Below, in pieces: positions 45,981 to 58,300 of a stretch of 64,000 nt of DNA (positions are counted from its first letter, which is position 1; each line of letters starts with the position of its first letter). A program made the translations under genes and the position numbers. Source of the DNA: Psoroptes ovis (Eukaryota > Arthropoda > Arachnida > Sarcoptiformes > Psoroptidae); contig PQWQ01000003.1 in assembly GCA_002943765.1 (NCBI GenBank), positions 2,789,501 to 2,853,500 on the forward strand, in the 5' to 3' direction. The notes beneath the pieces were generated by a model. It searched no databases, was not told where the DNA came from, and saw only the letters and a program-made list of their open reading frames with translations.

Positions 45981-47082
45981 TGATCACTTTTTAATAACAT
46001 TATTGTTTAATTCCACAACAGAAAAACAATGCGAATGATCATCATTATTCCATTTTGAAAAAGGGAAGTGTATAAACGATATCAAATACCTGTTTTAATT
46101 CTTTCTTATCTCTTTTCGTAACAGCAAATAAGAGAACCGCAACAAATCATAACAACAAATCACTGTTCATGTAATCATAAACAATATGCATGCCTCAAGA
46201 CAATTTAGCAGTATTCGATGGAATAATTGAAGGCCAAATATCAATTGAATGATCATTCAACGTTGGACAATGGAAAAATCATCTCTACCACTTTGCATGT
46301 GTTAATATGCATCAAAAGTTCAACTATTTTTTGATCTCAATTATTAATTGCAAAAATCAATATGTAAATCTAACTCAACACTTCATGCCTGCTCATTGTG
46401 TTTTGACCTGAAGTCTGAAAGATCACAAGTTTTATAAATATGATTAAGTTTATCGAAAAATTTCTACATTGCTATCGCTGTTACAAAAATTTTGCAACAA
46501 TTAATGTAAATAGATTGAAATAATTGCCGACTGATTCAACAAGAAATCTGTGTGAAACACTCGATTAATTGATTCGTTATCATTATTATTTATTATAAAA
46601 TACATTCATTTTTAATCAAAAACATTTTATTATCATTCAATATCTTATAATTAATCGAAATCAATCAAATCATCAATTCCAATTCTAAATCTTGCTTTTG
46701 ATTTTTGTCCATCATCTAATTGAATTAGGATTAGATTTTTTTTCTTTTTTAGATCAAGAAATATAATTGATTTTATATAAGTTTCTGTGCTTATTTAATA
46801 ATAATTCTATTTGAATAATGCAATCTTTTAAGTTTAATTAAATTAAAAAAATTCTTAAATTCAAAATTTGAAAATTGAGATGATTCATAAAGCGCGTATC
46901 ACAAAAATTCAAATAAATGCGTCAAGGCGCAGCCTCAAATCAAATCGTTGAAAAACTCGTTAAGTTTTCCGATGAAAATGGCCGCCAAAAAAAAGTTCGA
47001 TTTCTTCGAGAAAAAAATGCTTTTTTTCACTCATCAATTGATTGTGTTTTTTTGAAAAAACAACCAATTTAATAATTATCGA
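45981..47082. other. AT-rich spacer with possible Gag relic
   Basis: Apart from the Gag-like words near 46190-46330 and a GC-richer patch at about 46885-47010, mostly AT-rich sequence. No intact gene. Confidence 0.4.
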
Positions 47083-48903
47083 TGAATTTGTTTGATCGAA
47101 TTGCCATTGATTATGATGAAATCTCAGAAAATTTTAACGTTCATATTTTTAGCAAACATAACAATGAGTAAAAATGATTTTCATCAATTTTACATTGAAA
47201 TTGTGAGTAAATTTTTAATATGGATTTTCATCAATTTTAATCCACTAAAAACTGTATTGACACATCATTTAATCAAGATGATCAATGTTCATTGGATTGG
47301 AAAAGACTGAGCTACAACTAAATGATGCAATAATATCACCAGATAATTTATTATTGGTTCATGCACTCAGGTTAAGTTTTCAATAATTTGATTATTAAAG
47401 CAATGATTAATTTTTGATTATTTTAATTCGAGTAAATTAGAATTGAATCAAACCAATGTAAGCTTGTTCAATTCAAGAAAATCTGACTAAAGTTTATTCA
47501 TGAAATACTCAATCACAGATTTCTGAAAATTTGATATCAATAATGTGAGATGTCGATCTAAATTATGGATAAATCAACGAATTGCTTTGAAGGTGATAAT
47601 TTGAGGTGATTTCCAGCCAAATTTCAAGAATTTAATCTCTGATTTCATATTTACATCAAAACAACGTTTGCTGAAATCATCATTGAAAATTGAAGACTTG
47701 TTTCAAACTCGAATGTTGCTTGATTATCGAAAATTCTTGATACAATTGTTGGAGTCAAGATGAACATTGTTTATTAATAGAATTATGTCTGATTGACTTT
47801 CTTTGACTCTTCTTCGGATTAGGATTTTGATCTGGCCATTTATTGATTGGGTTTTGACTTTCGCTTTGACTTGGCCATTGTCGATTTTTATCTTTAATCG
47901 ATTTCAATGTTCATCTTTGTCTTCAATAGTCTGTTCAAAGAATTTCATGATCAATCGTAATTTCAAGTTGAATATAGTTATCAATTTATTCAATGATTTA
48001 GCCCACATCACTAATTAATCATTCATATATCATTAAGAAGAAATCATCAGATTATTCAAGTAAGTTGATTTTAATTGAATTGTTCTATTAATCATTTTCT
48101 AATTCTCAATCAGGCAAAAATGAAATGAAAATTATTAAAATGCAATGTCAGGTAACCATTCCTATTGTCCTAATTTGTGATTTTGATTCTTCTATTCTTT
48201 TTTCAAACTCTAGGCCTCACTTGAATTTTTAATCGATGGTCAAGAAAATTAAGATCATCACTTTGACTTTGAATCAAAGTTTGTGCAAATAATTGAGGTA
48301 ATCATATTTTTAATTATTTATCATTTTCATTTTTATTTTTTTCATAGAATTTTTGATCATTCCTGAATTTTTTTAAAGAATTATACGAAATAAAGATGGA
48401 TTCTTTCATGGATGATTCATCAACTGAAGATTCATGAGAATTGATAGTATTGTTTTAGCAAGCAAAAAGCAAGTATAACACTTTTCTGATCATTGAATTA
48501 AGCTAATTTTTCCAAATTTTTCATCTTGAATAGGCATATTGAACATACAAGTTCTTTGGGTCAATGGTAATCAATATTATCAATTTTAATTTAAGACTAA
48601 TTATTGGTTATTTCTTTGAAAAGAAGTTGTTGGCGAATATGCCGATTAAATTTAGCAAATTATTATTCAATATCAATTGGGCAAGCGAATTGAACTTTTT
48701 AATTCTTCAATCGGAGATATGAAGGACTTTTAAATGATTAACCATACGAATTGGATGAATCCATGATTCTTATGAATGAAAGCGTAAAATATGGACAATG
48801 GACACTAATATTCTTCAAATCAAATGCATATAATCATCCTAAATTCCTATTTAAATCGCATGTCAGCTTCAATCAAGCGATGTTGGTTAAAATACAGCGA
48901 TAA
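47083..48903 (+). pseudogene. Decayed intron-bearing gene or unrecognised multi-exon gene
   Basis: A series of coding-like pieces on the plus strand: MNLFDRIAIDYDEISENFN (47083), GLEKTELQLNDAIISPDNLL (about 47294), FIFTSKQRLLKSSLKIEDLF (about 47645-47700) followed by QTRMLLDYRKFLIQLLESR, ASLEFLIDGQEN (48216) and ELDESMILMNESVKYGQ (about 48755) followed by WTLIFFKSNAYNHPKFLF and SFNQAMLVKIQR with TAA at 48901-48903. Intron-like boundaries remain, for example TGTCAG|GTAACC at 48152 with CTCTAG at 48215. In-frame TAA codons interrupt at least two pieces and the frames do not join throughout, so I favour a non-processed pseudogene. The family was not recognised. Confidence 0.35.
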
Positions 48904-50964
48904 TTATCAATATATTTATGAATATTTTGCGATTATAATCAATTTATAATTTCATTATTTCGATTCGAATAAAATTGATTGAAAACCAATTAAAATTAAG
49001 GCCTAATTAATTAAAGCCCTAAAACCCCCCAAAAACCGAGCTGAAAAAAATTTTGATGTTATCGATGGTGTCGATCTCTATCGCTGTCCTCACGTGATTT
49101 TGGTCGTTAATAAACGCCTTTCACAATGCTTCCATCGTTGTAACTATTTCAATACAAAAAACAATCGAAAGTTTCGCTAACTATTTTCTATGCTTTTTCT
49201 TTTTTTTTTATTTTCCTGAGAGTATACTGTGAAACTAAATAAAACCTAAATGAAAATGAAAAAATTATGAAAAAAACTGAAACAATATAAATGAATGGGA
49301 TAATATTCTTTAATGAATTAGCTTGGATATATTTTATTTCAAAAAACGAAAAAATATGAAAATAAAAATAAATGAAAAATATTTGCTTATATTTCATTCA
49401 TTCATTGCATTTTCATATAAAAAAAATTTCGATAAAAAATCGAGTGATTTTACTAAAATGTAAAATCATGCTAAATCATAATAATAATCATAGTAATAAT
49501 GATAATAATATTTATATTAAAAAATGTTTAATGTTTACAAAACACGAAAATCGTTGTTCAATTCAGTTCAGTTCTTGGATAACTTGAAAGTTTTTGTTAC
49601 TCTTTCAAGTATATTTACCCCGAACTGCTTTATTTTTTAACCAGTTTTGAACACTTTCTCGCTGTCGAGAACCACCAACACGACAAATATTGAAAGTAAA
49701 TCACAAAATATGAAACCAAAAATCAAAAACAAAATATCTGATCCTATCGGGGCTAGGTGGAATTTCCATTTTTTTTTATTTATGAAAGTGGATAAAACCC
49801 CAAAAATGAAATTTATCATAGAAAATGTGTATACCAGAGGTACATAAAAAATAAGGGGTTGAAAATGGATAAAATATGATTCATTTTTCATTCATTTAAT
49901 TCCGATTTCCATTCATTCATTCATATTTTACATTGTAAAAAAAATTCTGGCTAATTCTCCTATTAAATATGGTCCATGATGATGATCATGGTATCCATGA
50001 TTGTTCATTTATTCATATGATTATATTTTATGAATTTTTTTCATTTCGTTTCGTTTTATTTTCTATCTTTGTTGATACTTTTTTTGGATCGAGGTTCCAG
50101 ATGGTTGATATAATCAAGCATGGATTGAAATTGGAATTCTTTCTTCCATTTTGTTTGGATTTTTGAATTGAAAAGAATCGTAAAAAAAATAACAGCAACA
50201 GCAGCAGCAATTGGTCATTATAATAACAATAATAATAATGATGATGATAACAATTATGATTTCAAACAGAAGAAGAAGAAGAAAATAACACAAAAATAAT
50301 AATCCATTCATTTAATCACATTCAATTGTGTGAATTGTGTGAACAATACAATGAAATGAAATGAAATGTGAATTTGAATCAATGAAAATTAATGGAGAAA
50401 ACAAATCTTTACTCCATCGTATAGAAACATTGTTTCGATTCATTTATTTTTCATTTTTTTTCATTCATTCATTCAGCTGATCATATTTAGATTTAGCTAT
50501 TGTTATTGTTATTATCGTTTATTTTGGGGTGATATAACAATGAACAAAATGTGAGCAATGGTGAATATGATGATTATGATGATGATGATGATGGTGGTAC
50601 ATTAAACCATTAATACATTAATACATTGGAATACACATTAATACATTGACACACATTGATACATTGAAATAAATTGAAATACATTGAATTGAATTTAATA
50701 ATCGTCATTATTTGCTATCGAGAAAAAAAAGTTATCGAAATGGCAAATAATTTTGAAATTTAATTCAAAAAAAAGAAAAAAATTCAATTTTTTGAAAAAT
50801 GAATCTTTATAAATATCATTATACATTCAATTTTCCAAATACCTAACCAAATTCAATCGACCTATTTCGGTCGTCTATGGAATTTTCTGCCAATAACTCG
50901 CCAATGAATTGAATATTTTGATTAAATTATTAATTAAATTTCATGAAAATTCATAGATTTTTCC
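48904..50964. other. AT-rich spacer
   Basis: A C-run patch at about 49021-49080, AAT/ATA tracts near 49480-49515 and 50220-50245, GAT repeat near 50575-50593, and repeated ACATTGA(A)TACA words at 50608-50690. ORFs here are Ile/Phe-rich without motifs. No supported gene. Confidence 0.4.
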
Positions 50965-51306
50965 CTAGACCGTAATGCTGACTCTTAGCTTTTCGATTTC
51001 ATTATTCTTTGTCACATTTGAATCATTACGATTTTCAAGGGAAAAACGTTCATTAGTTAGTATTGTGAATATATGAGCTGCAATATATGAATTTGCGACA
51101 AAAAAGCGAAATTGATTCCATGTGAAAATATGGAAAAATTGGGAATTTGGAAATATGAACTTGCTCTGTTCTCCTGTTGTTCTCCTCACCAATGATTCAA
51201 TGATTTTAATGATGAATGTAACAACAAATAATACGTACATACGGCAGCAGTGGATTTTGATAATCTTTGATAACAAACAATGGATTTGATGAATGGTTTC
51301 AACCAA
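50965..51306 (-). CDS. Hypothetical ORF, 113 aa, hydrophobic
   Basis: Starts MVETIHQIHCLLSKIIKIHC and contains two hydrophobic stretches (YVLFVVTFIIKII; FFVANSYIAAHIFTIL) and a polar end (NVTKNNEIEKLRVSITV). It has no low-complexity repeats, which makes it more credible than most frames in the window. A second minus frame is also open over much of it. It lies just downstream of the minus-strand exon at 51406 but no clear splice link could be made. Not recognised. Confidence 0.27.
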   Translation of the reverse strand: MVETIHQIHCLLSKIIKIHCCRMYVLFVVTFIIKIIESLVRRTTGEQSKFIFPNSQFFHIFTWNQFRFFVANSYIAAHIFTILTNERFSLENRNDSNVTKNNEIEKLRVSITV

Positions 51307-51405
51307 AAATAATAAAATGCAAAAATCTCGATATCAATTTCATTCAATTTCATGTTGGGTTTTTTTTCGAGATTTTATTATTTGCATTTTATTATCAGTA
51401 TTTTT

Positions 51406-51571
51406 TTATTGTTTGTCTATTTTGCTGATGAAATCGAAATAACTTTTCCATTGAAAATATTGTCCAGGTGTGTTTATTGTCGGTGTTTTCCCATTCGAAA
51501 TACTCGAATGGCAATGGCCATTGGTGTTGATGATGATGACGAAATTTTTTCTGGTTTCATCACCATATGAT
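51406..51571 (-). CDS. Candidate terminal exon, variant 2 of a minus-strand gene
   Basis: On the minus strand the acceptor TTATTATCTCTGCAG at 51572 opens a frame SYGDETRKNFVIIINTNGHC of 54 codons, ending FISKIDKQ with TAA at 51406-51408. The exon begins with the third base of a split codon, the same entry phase as the exon at 52341-52248, so both can follow the donor at 53473. The composition is polar and balanced. A plus-strand frame is also open here. No family recognised. Confidence 0.4.
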
Positions 51572-52247
51572 CTGCAGAGATAATAATTTTCAATACTTTT
51601 ATTGTTTATTATTTCATTTTGTTTATTTATTCATTTATTACTGGTTTTATGTGCAGAGTTTTTCATATTTACGACACCCTGCTATCTTTGTTCATCGGTA
51701 AAATTCTGGATAAAAATACAAAAACAATCTGCAGCGAAATACCAAAAAAAAAACCCACAAATTTCCCCAATGAATATGGGCGTCTTTACACAATTGATAG
51801 TGTGATACATTAAGTAATACAATTGTTCCAAAAATTATTAGAGAAACGAAACCGAAGCAAAATACTGAAAATATTGTACCTTGAAATATGATGAAATATG
51901 TTCTGGTTACTGATTCAAATTTATTTGTTTTGATTTATTCGAAAGAAGAAATACAAAAAAAAAAATCATTCAAAATACATTCAAGTTGAAAACGCTATCA
52001 TTTGTTTGACGATTGTTTTTTTTATAACGATCATCATAATTGTCTTCATTGAAATTCATTTGACCGGAATTATCATATTGAATATGTTGAATAAATAAAC
52101 AATTGATATGCAGCAATAAAAGTAGAAAAAATAAAGAAGATGAATAAATAAACACACACATAAAATAGAAAATCAAACAATTGACATTATCAAAAACATA
52201 TAAACATTTTGAAATTCAAAAAAGAAAAAAACATTCTTGAAGAGCAT
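51572..52247. other. Intron-like spacer
   Basis: AT-rich sequence between the two candidate terminal exons; nothing else seen. Confidence 0.4.
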
Positions 52248-52341
52248 TCAATCATTATTCACATCATCTTTGATCTTCATGTCCTGATTCGGTCCTGGAC
52301 TTAATTCAATGTACGAATTAAACGAATTCCAGCCGGTTTCC
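52248..52341 (-). CDS. Candidate terminal exon, variant 1 of a minus-strand gene
   Basis: On the minus strand an acceptor AATATGCGTAG at 52342 opens the frame ETGWNSFNSYIELSPGPNQD, then MKIKDDVNND and TGA at 52248-52250. It enters with one base of a split codon. It joins in frame to the donor AT|GTGATT at 53473, forming a Met at the junction. The peptide is free of low complexity and reads like a hydrophilic C-terminus. Not recognised. Confidence 0.42.
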
Positions 52342-53472
52342 CTACGCATATTTATTCTCAAAAATTTCACCAAAATTATTTCCATTCACTCACTATAAGA
52401 CTCATGGTCTCTGTGTCTTTGTTTATCATCAACGATGATAATAATGATTACCATAAGTAACATGCCTGCTGTATTTCACCAGCTTCAATGCTTGAAAACA
52501 TTAAACACAAAACAAAAGAGAAACAATCCAATCAAATTATCATAAATTATCATCATCAAATGACGATGTAGACGATCAAAATCTACTCTGAACAAGATTT
52601 GCAGAAAAATTTATGGAATTAAATGCACCAGAATTAAAACGAGAATTCCTGATCATCATCTCTATTGATAATCAAAAACATTGAAACATGTTATTATTAT
52701 GGTGTGATTATCATCATAAATTGATTAACATATCAATTAATTGATCAACAATTTTTGCTATGTTTGGTTCTCCACAAACGATGGCTGAGCATTTCGTAGC
52801 AAAAATGGTTGATTCCAATTCAATGTTAATCAAAAAAAACAAAATTTCACGTCCATTCGATACGATTTTTGGGCGATTTCTCGGTTTCTATTATGCCATT
52901 CCCTGAATTTATATTTACGTATGGAACGAATCAATTTTGTACAAAGTCTCTTGTTAAAATGTTATTAAATTCATTTCACTTTGATCGAAGTTTCAAAGCT
53001 TTTTCGGTTATACGGTATTTAAACATTTGTTTTTCCATTCATTTTGATTCAATTATAATGGCAATAATAACCCAAAATAATAGTCATAATGATAATACAC
53101 AAAGACACACAGAAAAACATACACAAATACAAATTGAACAAAATAGACACGCGATTAAATGTCGGTATAAAATCCGATTAAAAATTTACGATTGGTTTGT
53201 TACTGTTTAGTTTTGTAAGCAGAATTTTCCAATACAAATTTGATCATTTCGGTCAATCAATCAATTATTCAAAGGAAAAATAAAGAATTGAATTAAAATA
53301 ATTCAAACAATTCAAATACATAGCAGAAACAAAGAGAATTTAAACTGCAAATTAATAAACCAAAAAGCAATTGATTTAAACAAATGATTCAATCCAACAA
53401 AAAACTTGCAAAATGTTTGGAATTTCAGGGGTACATGAATTTGGCTGTTTATCCATTGATTTATTCAATCAC
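52342..53472. other. Probable intron (minus strand) of about 1.1 kb
   Basis: AT-rich with no repeats of note. A plus ORF at 52869-53210 (113 codons, starts at a TTG) is mixed but motif-free. Confidence 0.3.
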
Positions 53473-53651
53473 ATCCAAAAAGAGAATATTCCGTTGCTTC
53501 TGTTGATGCTGTCATTTGTCATTGAAGATGTGCTCGGTTGTTTGTGTGTCGGTCTGCATTTCGGTCCGCATATTCGCTCGAATTTTCTCCATGTCCAATG
53601 TCCATTGTCTACTTTCTGATCGTAATTTTTCTGAATTTTTCGGGCGAACAT
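53473..53651 (-). CDS. Candidate coding exon with Cys/Ser-rich polar tail (unrecognised)
   Basis: The minus-strand frame from ATG at 53651 reads MFARKIQKNYDQKVDNGHWT, then WRKFERICGPKCRPTHKQPS and TSSMTNDSINRSNG, ending FSFW plus two bases at the donor AT|GTGATT (53473/53472). An acceptor TTTTACGAG just before the ATG makes an internal exon equally possible. The basic, Cys-containing, then Ser/Thr-rich order resembles a cytoplasmic tail of a membrane receptor, but this is only an impression. Immediately upstream, a minus frame at 53885-53673 (CAG repeat giving Ser) may also belong to the gene. Confidence 0.42.
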
Positions 53652-55070
53652 CTCGTAAAATGAAAATCAATTTTAATCAATCTGTCGTTGTCGTTGTTTG
53701 CTGCTGCTGCTGCTGCTGTTAATTCGCCCTTTTTCTCCATCTTGAAATTCAAAAATGACATCGAAACGAACGAAGATAATGTGTGTTTGTGTGTAAATAC
53801 AAATTTGACAGCTAACTGGAATGTTTTCGGTCATTTTTTTCGGGATTTTTGATTCCCAAATTTGGCATTTTATCCCTCGTTTCATTGTTCATTGGAACAC
53901 ACATATTTCAAAATAGAAATCTCTATTCTCTTCTTCTCGCATATGCATATCTGAGCATGCAGATGTTGCAGTTTTTTTTTGTTTTTGTTTCAATGATATT
54001 TCGGTATAAAATAAATGGATGTTTGTACATGGATATGATTGGTGTCAATTGTATTATTTTCGATATTAGTCCATGTATTGAACAATGTTTTATGCAATGT
54101 TTTAGTTTTTATTTTCAATTTTCTTCGATCAAAAATTATTATCAGCAATCATTCGATGCTTACCATTATTTAAGATAAAATATATGTGTTTTCGTGTGTG
54201 CCATTCGCATCCATATAAACATATCACATTCATGTGTCCATATCACATCATATCAAATCATAGCTGGCGATGATCATGGCTAGTAGTGAGCATAGACGAT
54301 CATCGATGAGAATCATGGATGATCATAGATTGTTATGATGATGATCATAATTGATTTTTATATTTTTTCATATTTTTTTATTAACAGAAATAATTTTCTG
54401 TCCGTATTTTTCGCTGGTACAAAATCGACAGTTATCTTGATTTTTGTTTCAAAGATTTTTTTGTTCAATACGAAAAATCTTGTTGATTTGTCAGCAGAAA
54501 AAATGTTATTTTTGAATCGCGAGAATCGAAAAAATTTTTCGGAGATTTTCTTCAGCGATATTTTTTTGAGCTGAATTCAAGCTGAATTTTCATTTTTCAA
54601 CGATTTATATGAAACGAATGATGTAATCAAAATGAAAAAGGCTAAAAAAAAATCTGATTCAAAAATGTTCAGAGGGAATATGAATCAATCGGATAATGAT
54701 AATAATAATAATAATGATGATGATGATGATGACAATTTCAATTTCATTTAATGTTTATTTCTTTTCTTTATTTTTTTTCATCTGACTTGATTCCGATGTC
54801 AAAACATGATCGAAAATTTTTTATTGACATTTGTTCCATTTCAATTTGAACGGTTCATCATAATAATGGACATTTCGGCACATTTTTTCCGTCAGTTTAG
54901 GTCCAACTTGTCAACCAAAATGATTATCTTTATGTGTTTTCTTTTCATTTTTACGATTTAATCATCGATAAATTTGTAGCAGAAAAAATATAAAATTATC
55001 TTGATCAATATTTTGGATCGAAATTCATTTGTTTGATCATTAAATTTAATCAAATTTGGCATGAGATAAT
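53652..55070. other. Spacer with CTG repeat
   Basis: A CTG run (53700-53719) lies in a minus-strand frame (FEFQDGEKGRINSSSSSS). Further right are GAT repeats near 54715-54731 and the five-base left flank ATAAT of the BEL element. No other gene is supported. Confidence 0.4.
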
Positions 55071-55312
55071 TGGAAACAATAAGTTAATCATTTATTTATC
55101 AAATTAAACAAAAATACTTAATGTGAACAAATTAAAAAACACAATCATTTAGACACATTTTCATTGAGCATTTCGTTTCATATTAACATTTTAACATCAT
55201 TTTTCTTTCTTAAAAAAAAACAACTTGAAAAATAAACATACTAATGTGGCGTTTTTATATTTTTTTTTTGTTTGTTTTTTTCGATCACTGTCATCGGTCA
55301 ATATTTTCACCA
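55071..55312 (-). repeat. 3' LTR of the BEL element (242 bp)
   Basis: Downstream LTR; the last 22 bases of the pol ORF overlap it. Differs from the other LTR in A-run and T-run lengths and one T/C. Confidence 0.85.
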
Positions 55313-58300
55313 TTCCTCCCCTCCGCTTGACATTCCAACGGGACGATTTTTTGTGCAGCTCTTTCCACAACTTTACCATCGACTTCCAGCTTATATGTTC
55401 GAACGATCCCAGCGTTATCCTTTACTTGACCAGTGATTGTGCCCATCTTCCAAGTGTATGCTGGACTATTTTCGTCTACGATCAATACTTTATCATTAAT
55501 TTCTAACATATCATAACGGTTTGAATTTTGATGATAATTGCGTAGTTCTTTCAAATAAACATTTTTATACGTTTTCCAAGCGCTGTTTATATGTCGTTCC
55601 GTTGATCGCCAATGCTTAATCAGATTTCCTGTTATTCCATTTCTCGGTGGTACCATCGTATCGGAACAATTATAACCATATATCAAATGATTTGGGGTTA
55701 AGATGTATGATTCAGTGTGAACCAAAGGACGTCTATTCATACGCGATTGTATTTCATACAGAACTAATTTCATTTGTTTGCTTGAGATTTTACGTTGCCA
55801 AACGATGCTTTTAAATGCTCTTTTCATCGTCTTAATTAATGCTTCATAAAATCCACCACGGAATGGTGCGCCGGGAGTTATGAATCGCCAATCAAACCTT
55901 TCCCGCATGATTCTGAACGATTCGTTGAAAAGGCGTCCCAGTCTTTTCAAATTCGGGCCATTGTCAGAAAAGACGACTAATGGTCGTCTATTCAGTGCGG
56001 CAAATATCCGAAATGCGTCGCATATTTCTTCTGCGGTTGCTTTTTCGACGATTTCAAAATGGACAGCTCGCGTTACACAACATGTAAAGATGATTCCAAT
56101 CGTTTTCGGCTCTGTTTTTAATTCAAATAAATCTATACCAATATTCTCAAACGGTTTGCTACGATTAAGTCGTTCTCTTGGTGGATTTCCTTTGAAGACC
56201 TCCAAGGCTTTAGCGGTTATTTGTTTGCAATGGCTACAATTATGTTTAATTTTTTTCATTAATCGTCGTGCTCCAGGGATGAAATACATCATTCTTAAAT
56301 TCGTCAATGAATATTCCACTGAACCATGCCCATCTTCATCGTGTAAGTGTTTTAAAAACGCAATCGTAAATTTACAATTCGGTAAAACAATCGGGTATTT
56401 TTCATCATAATCTAATTCAGCTTGTTCCAACCTGGTCAGACATCGTACCACATTATTTTCGTCATTGAATAATCGATAATTCGATTTAAATTCATCGTCG
56501 ATGTAGCATTGTTGATTAATCTTGATCAATATAGTGAGTTCGTCTTTATCTTTGTCGATCGAATATTTCCACTGGTCATCTTGTTCGCTAATATATTTTA
56601 TCCATTCATTGTACGTTAAGTTTTGATTCAAATTCACGCCTTTGACGCTGTCACATTTTTCATTTGGTTTGTCACTGGTTTGAATTATGCCAATGGTTAC
56701 GTTTTCTCCCAACATTTCCGTGATATTGATATGATGAATATCATATAATTCTTTTGTGGCAACGCCTCTTGTGAATGCATCTGCAGGATTTTGTTTGCCG
56801 GATATGTGTCTAATATTGATTATCTTCGATCGAATGTTGTACAAATGTACTGCCACGGGAAACGGATACTTATTAATATCGTCTGTCAATCGATTGATGT
56901 TATCCATGCTATCTGACCATAACACAATAGATCTAGGTTTAAGAATTTCGGTCAAGTTGTATCCAATGTTGGCTCCCCAATTCAACGCCAATAATTCGCC
57001 GCTCACTATTTTCCGTGGTTTAATTAATTTCGATTTTGCAAATATCAACGTGGTTTCCTCGCCATTACTTAGATAACATGCGACACCGATTGCATACTGA
57101 TTGGCATCTACAAATATCAATAAATCGAATTCTTCAACTGTCTGATTAAAGATTCTGCGATTAAATTTAAATTCTTTGATCAATTGTAAATCATTTATTA
57201 TCAAATTGGCTTTACGTAATAATTTCGGTTCTAATGGAGTGTCCCAATCATAACCCGCGTTCCAACATTCATGAATCAACAACTTCATTTTCAATGTTGA
57301 TGCCAATACGAAACCGAATGGATCATAGATTGATGCATAGTATTGTAACAATTTACGCTTAGTAATTTCACCTTGTTCATTAAAATCGGGAATATCTATT
57401 TTCATGTTGTCATCTTCAGTCCATTCGATACCCAATACTTTGGTTTCAGCTAATCGATCATTCCATGATAAATTCAATTCTAAATCTGATGTGCGCCATT
57501 TTCGTAACTCCATGGATGCATCATTAAATATTTCTTGACTTTCATGTTTCAATTTCTCAATACTCAATGAATCTTTCGCTGACATAACCAAGTCATCAAC
57601 ATATAAACCATTCCTAATCGCCTCGACTGTTTGTGGAAACCTATTTTCGTATTTTTTCAAATGATGATAAATTACTGCATAAAGAATAAAAGGGCTTGAA
57701 GATAGACCGAACGGTAAACGATTAAATTGGTAACACACAAGTTTGTTGCATTGAGTTATCCACAAAAATTTAACAAATTTCTTATGTTCATTTTGTATCA
57801 TTACGTTATGGAATGCAGATTTAATGTCACTGATCACAGCAATCGATTGTAATCGGAAAAATAATAATGATCTAATTATCTGCCACGAAGTCACTCCTTT
57901 GAATATTGCTTTGTTTAGCGGCTTAATACCACTTGAAGCATTAAATACCATTCTTAACTTCGTTGTATTTTTATCACTACGTGTCACCACAAAGTGTGGC
58001 ATATGGTATCCTTCGGCTGGCTTCAAGGCTGTTTGTTCAATAATTTGATTTTCTTCCATTTCACTTATCAACGCTTGATATTGTTGTCGTCGTTCATCAT
58101 TCATTCGCTTCACCATATTTTCAACTTGTCTTTTTGCTGTTTCAAAATTTGTATCGACTTCTACATTGGGTATGAACGGGAGCTTTACCACATATCGTTT
58201 TAAATCTTCATCATATTTCATTTGTTCACTATTGCAATAATCATTTAAGAACTTGGCCATCGCTTTCTGATCTTCAGATTCTACATCAATATCTAAAATA

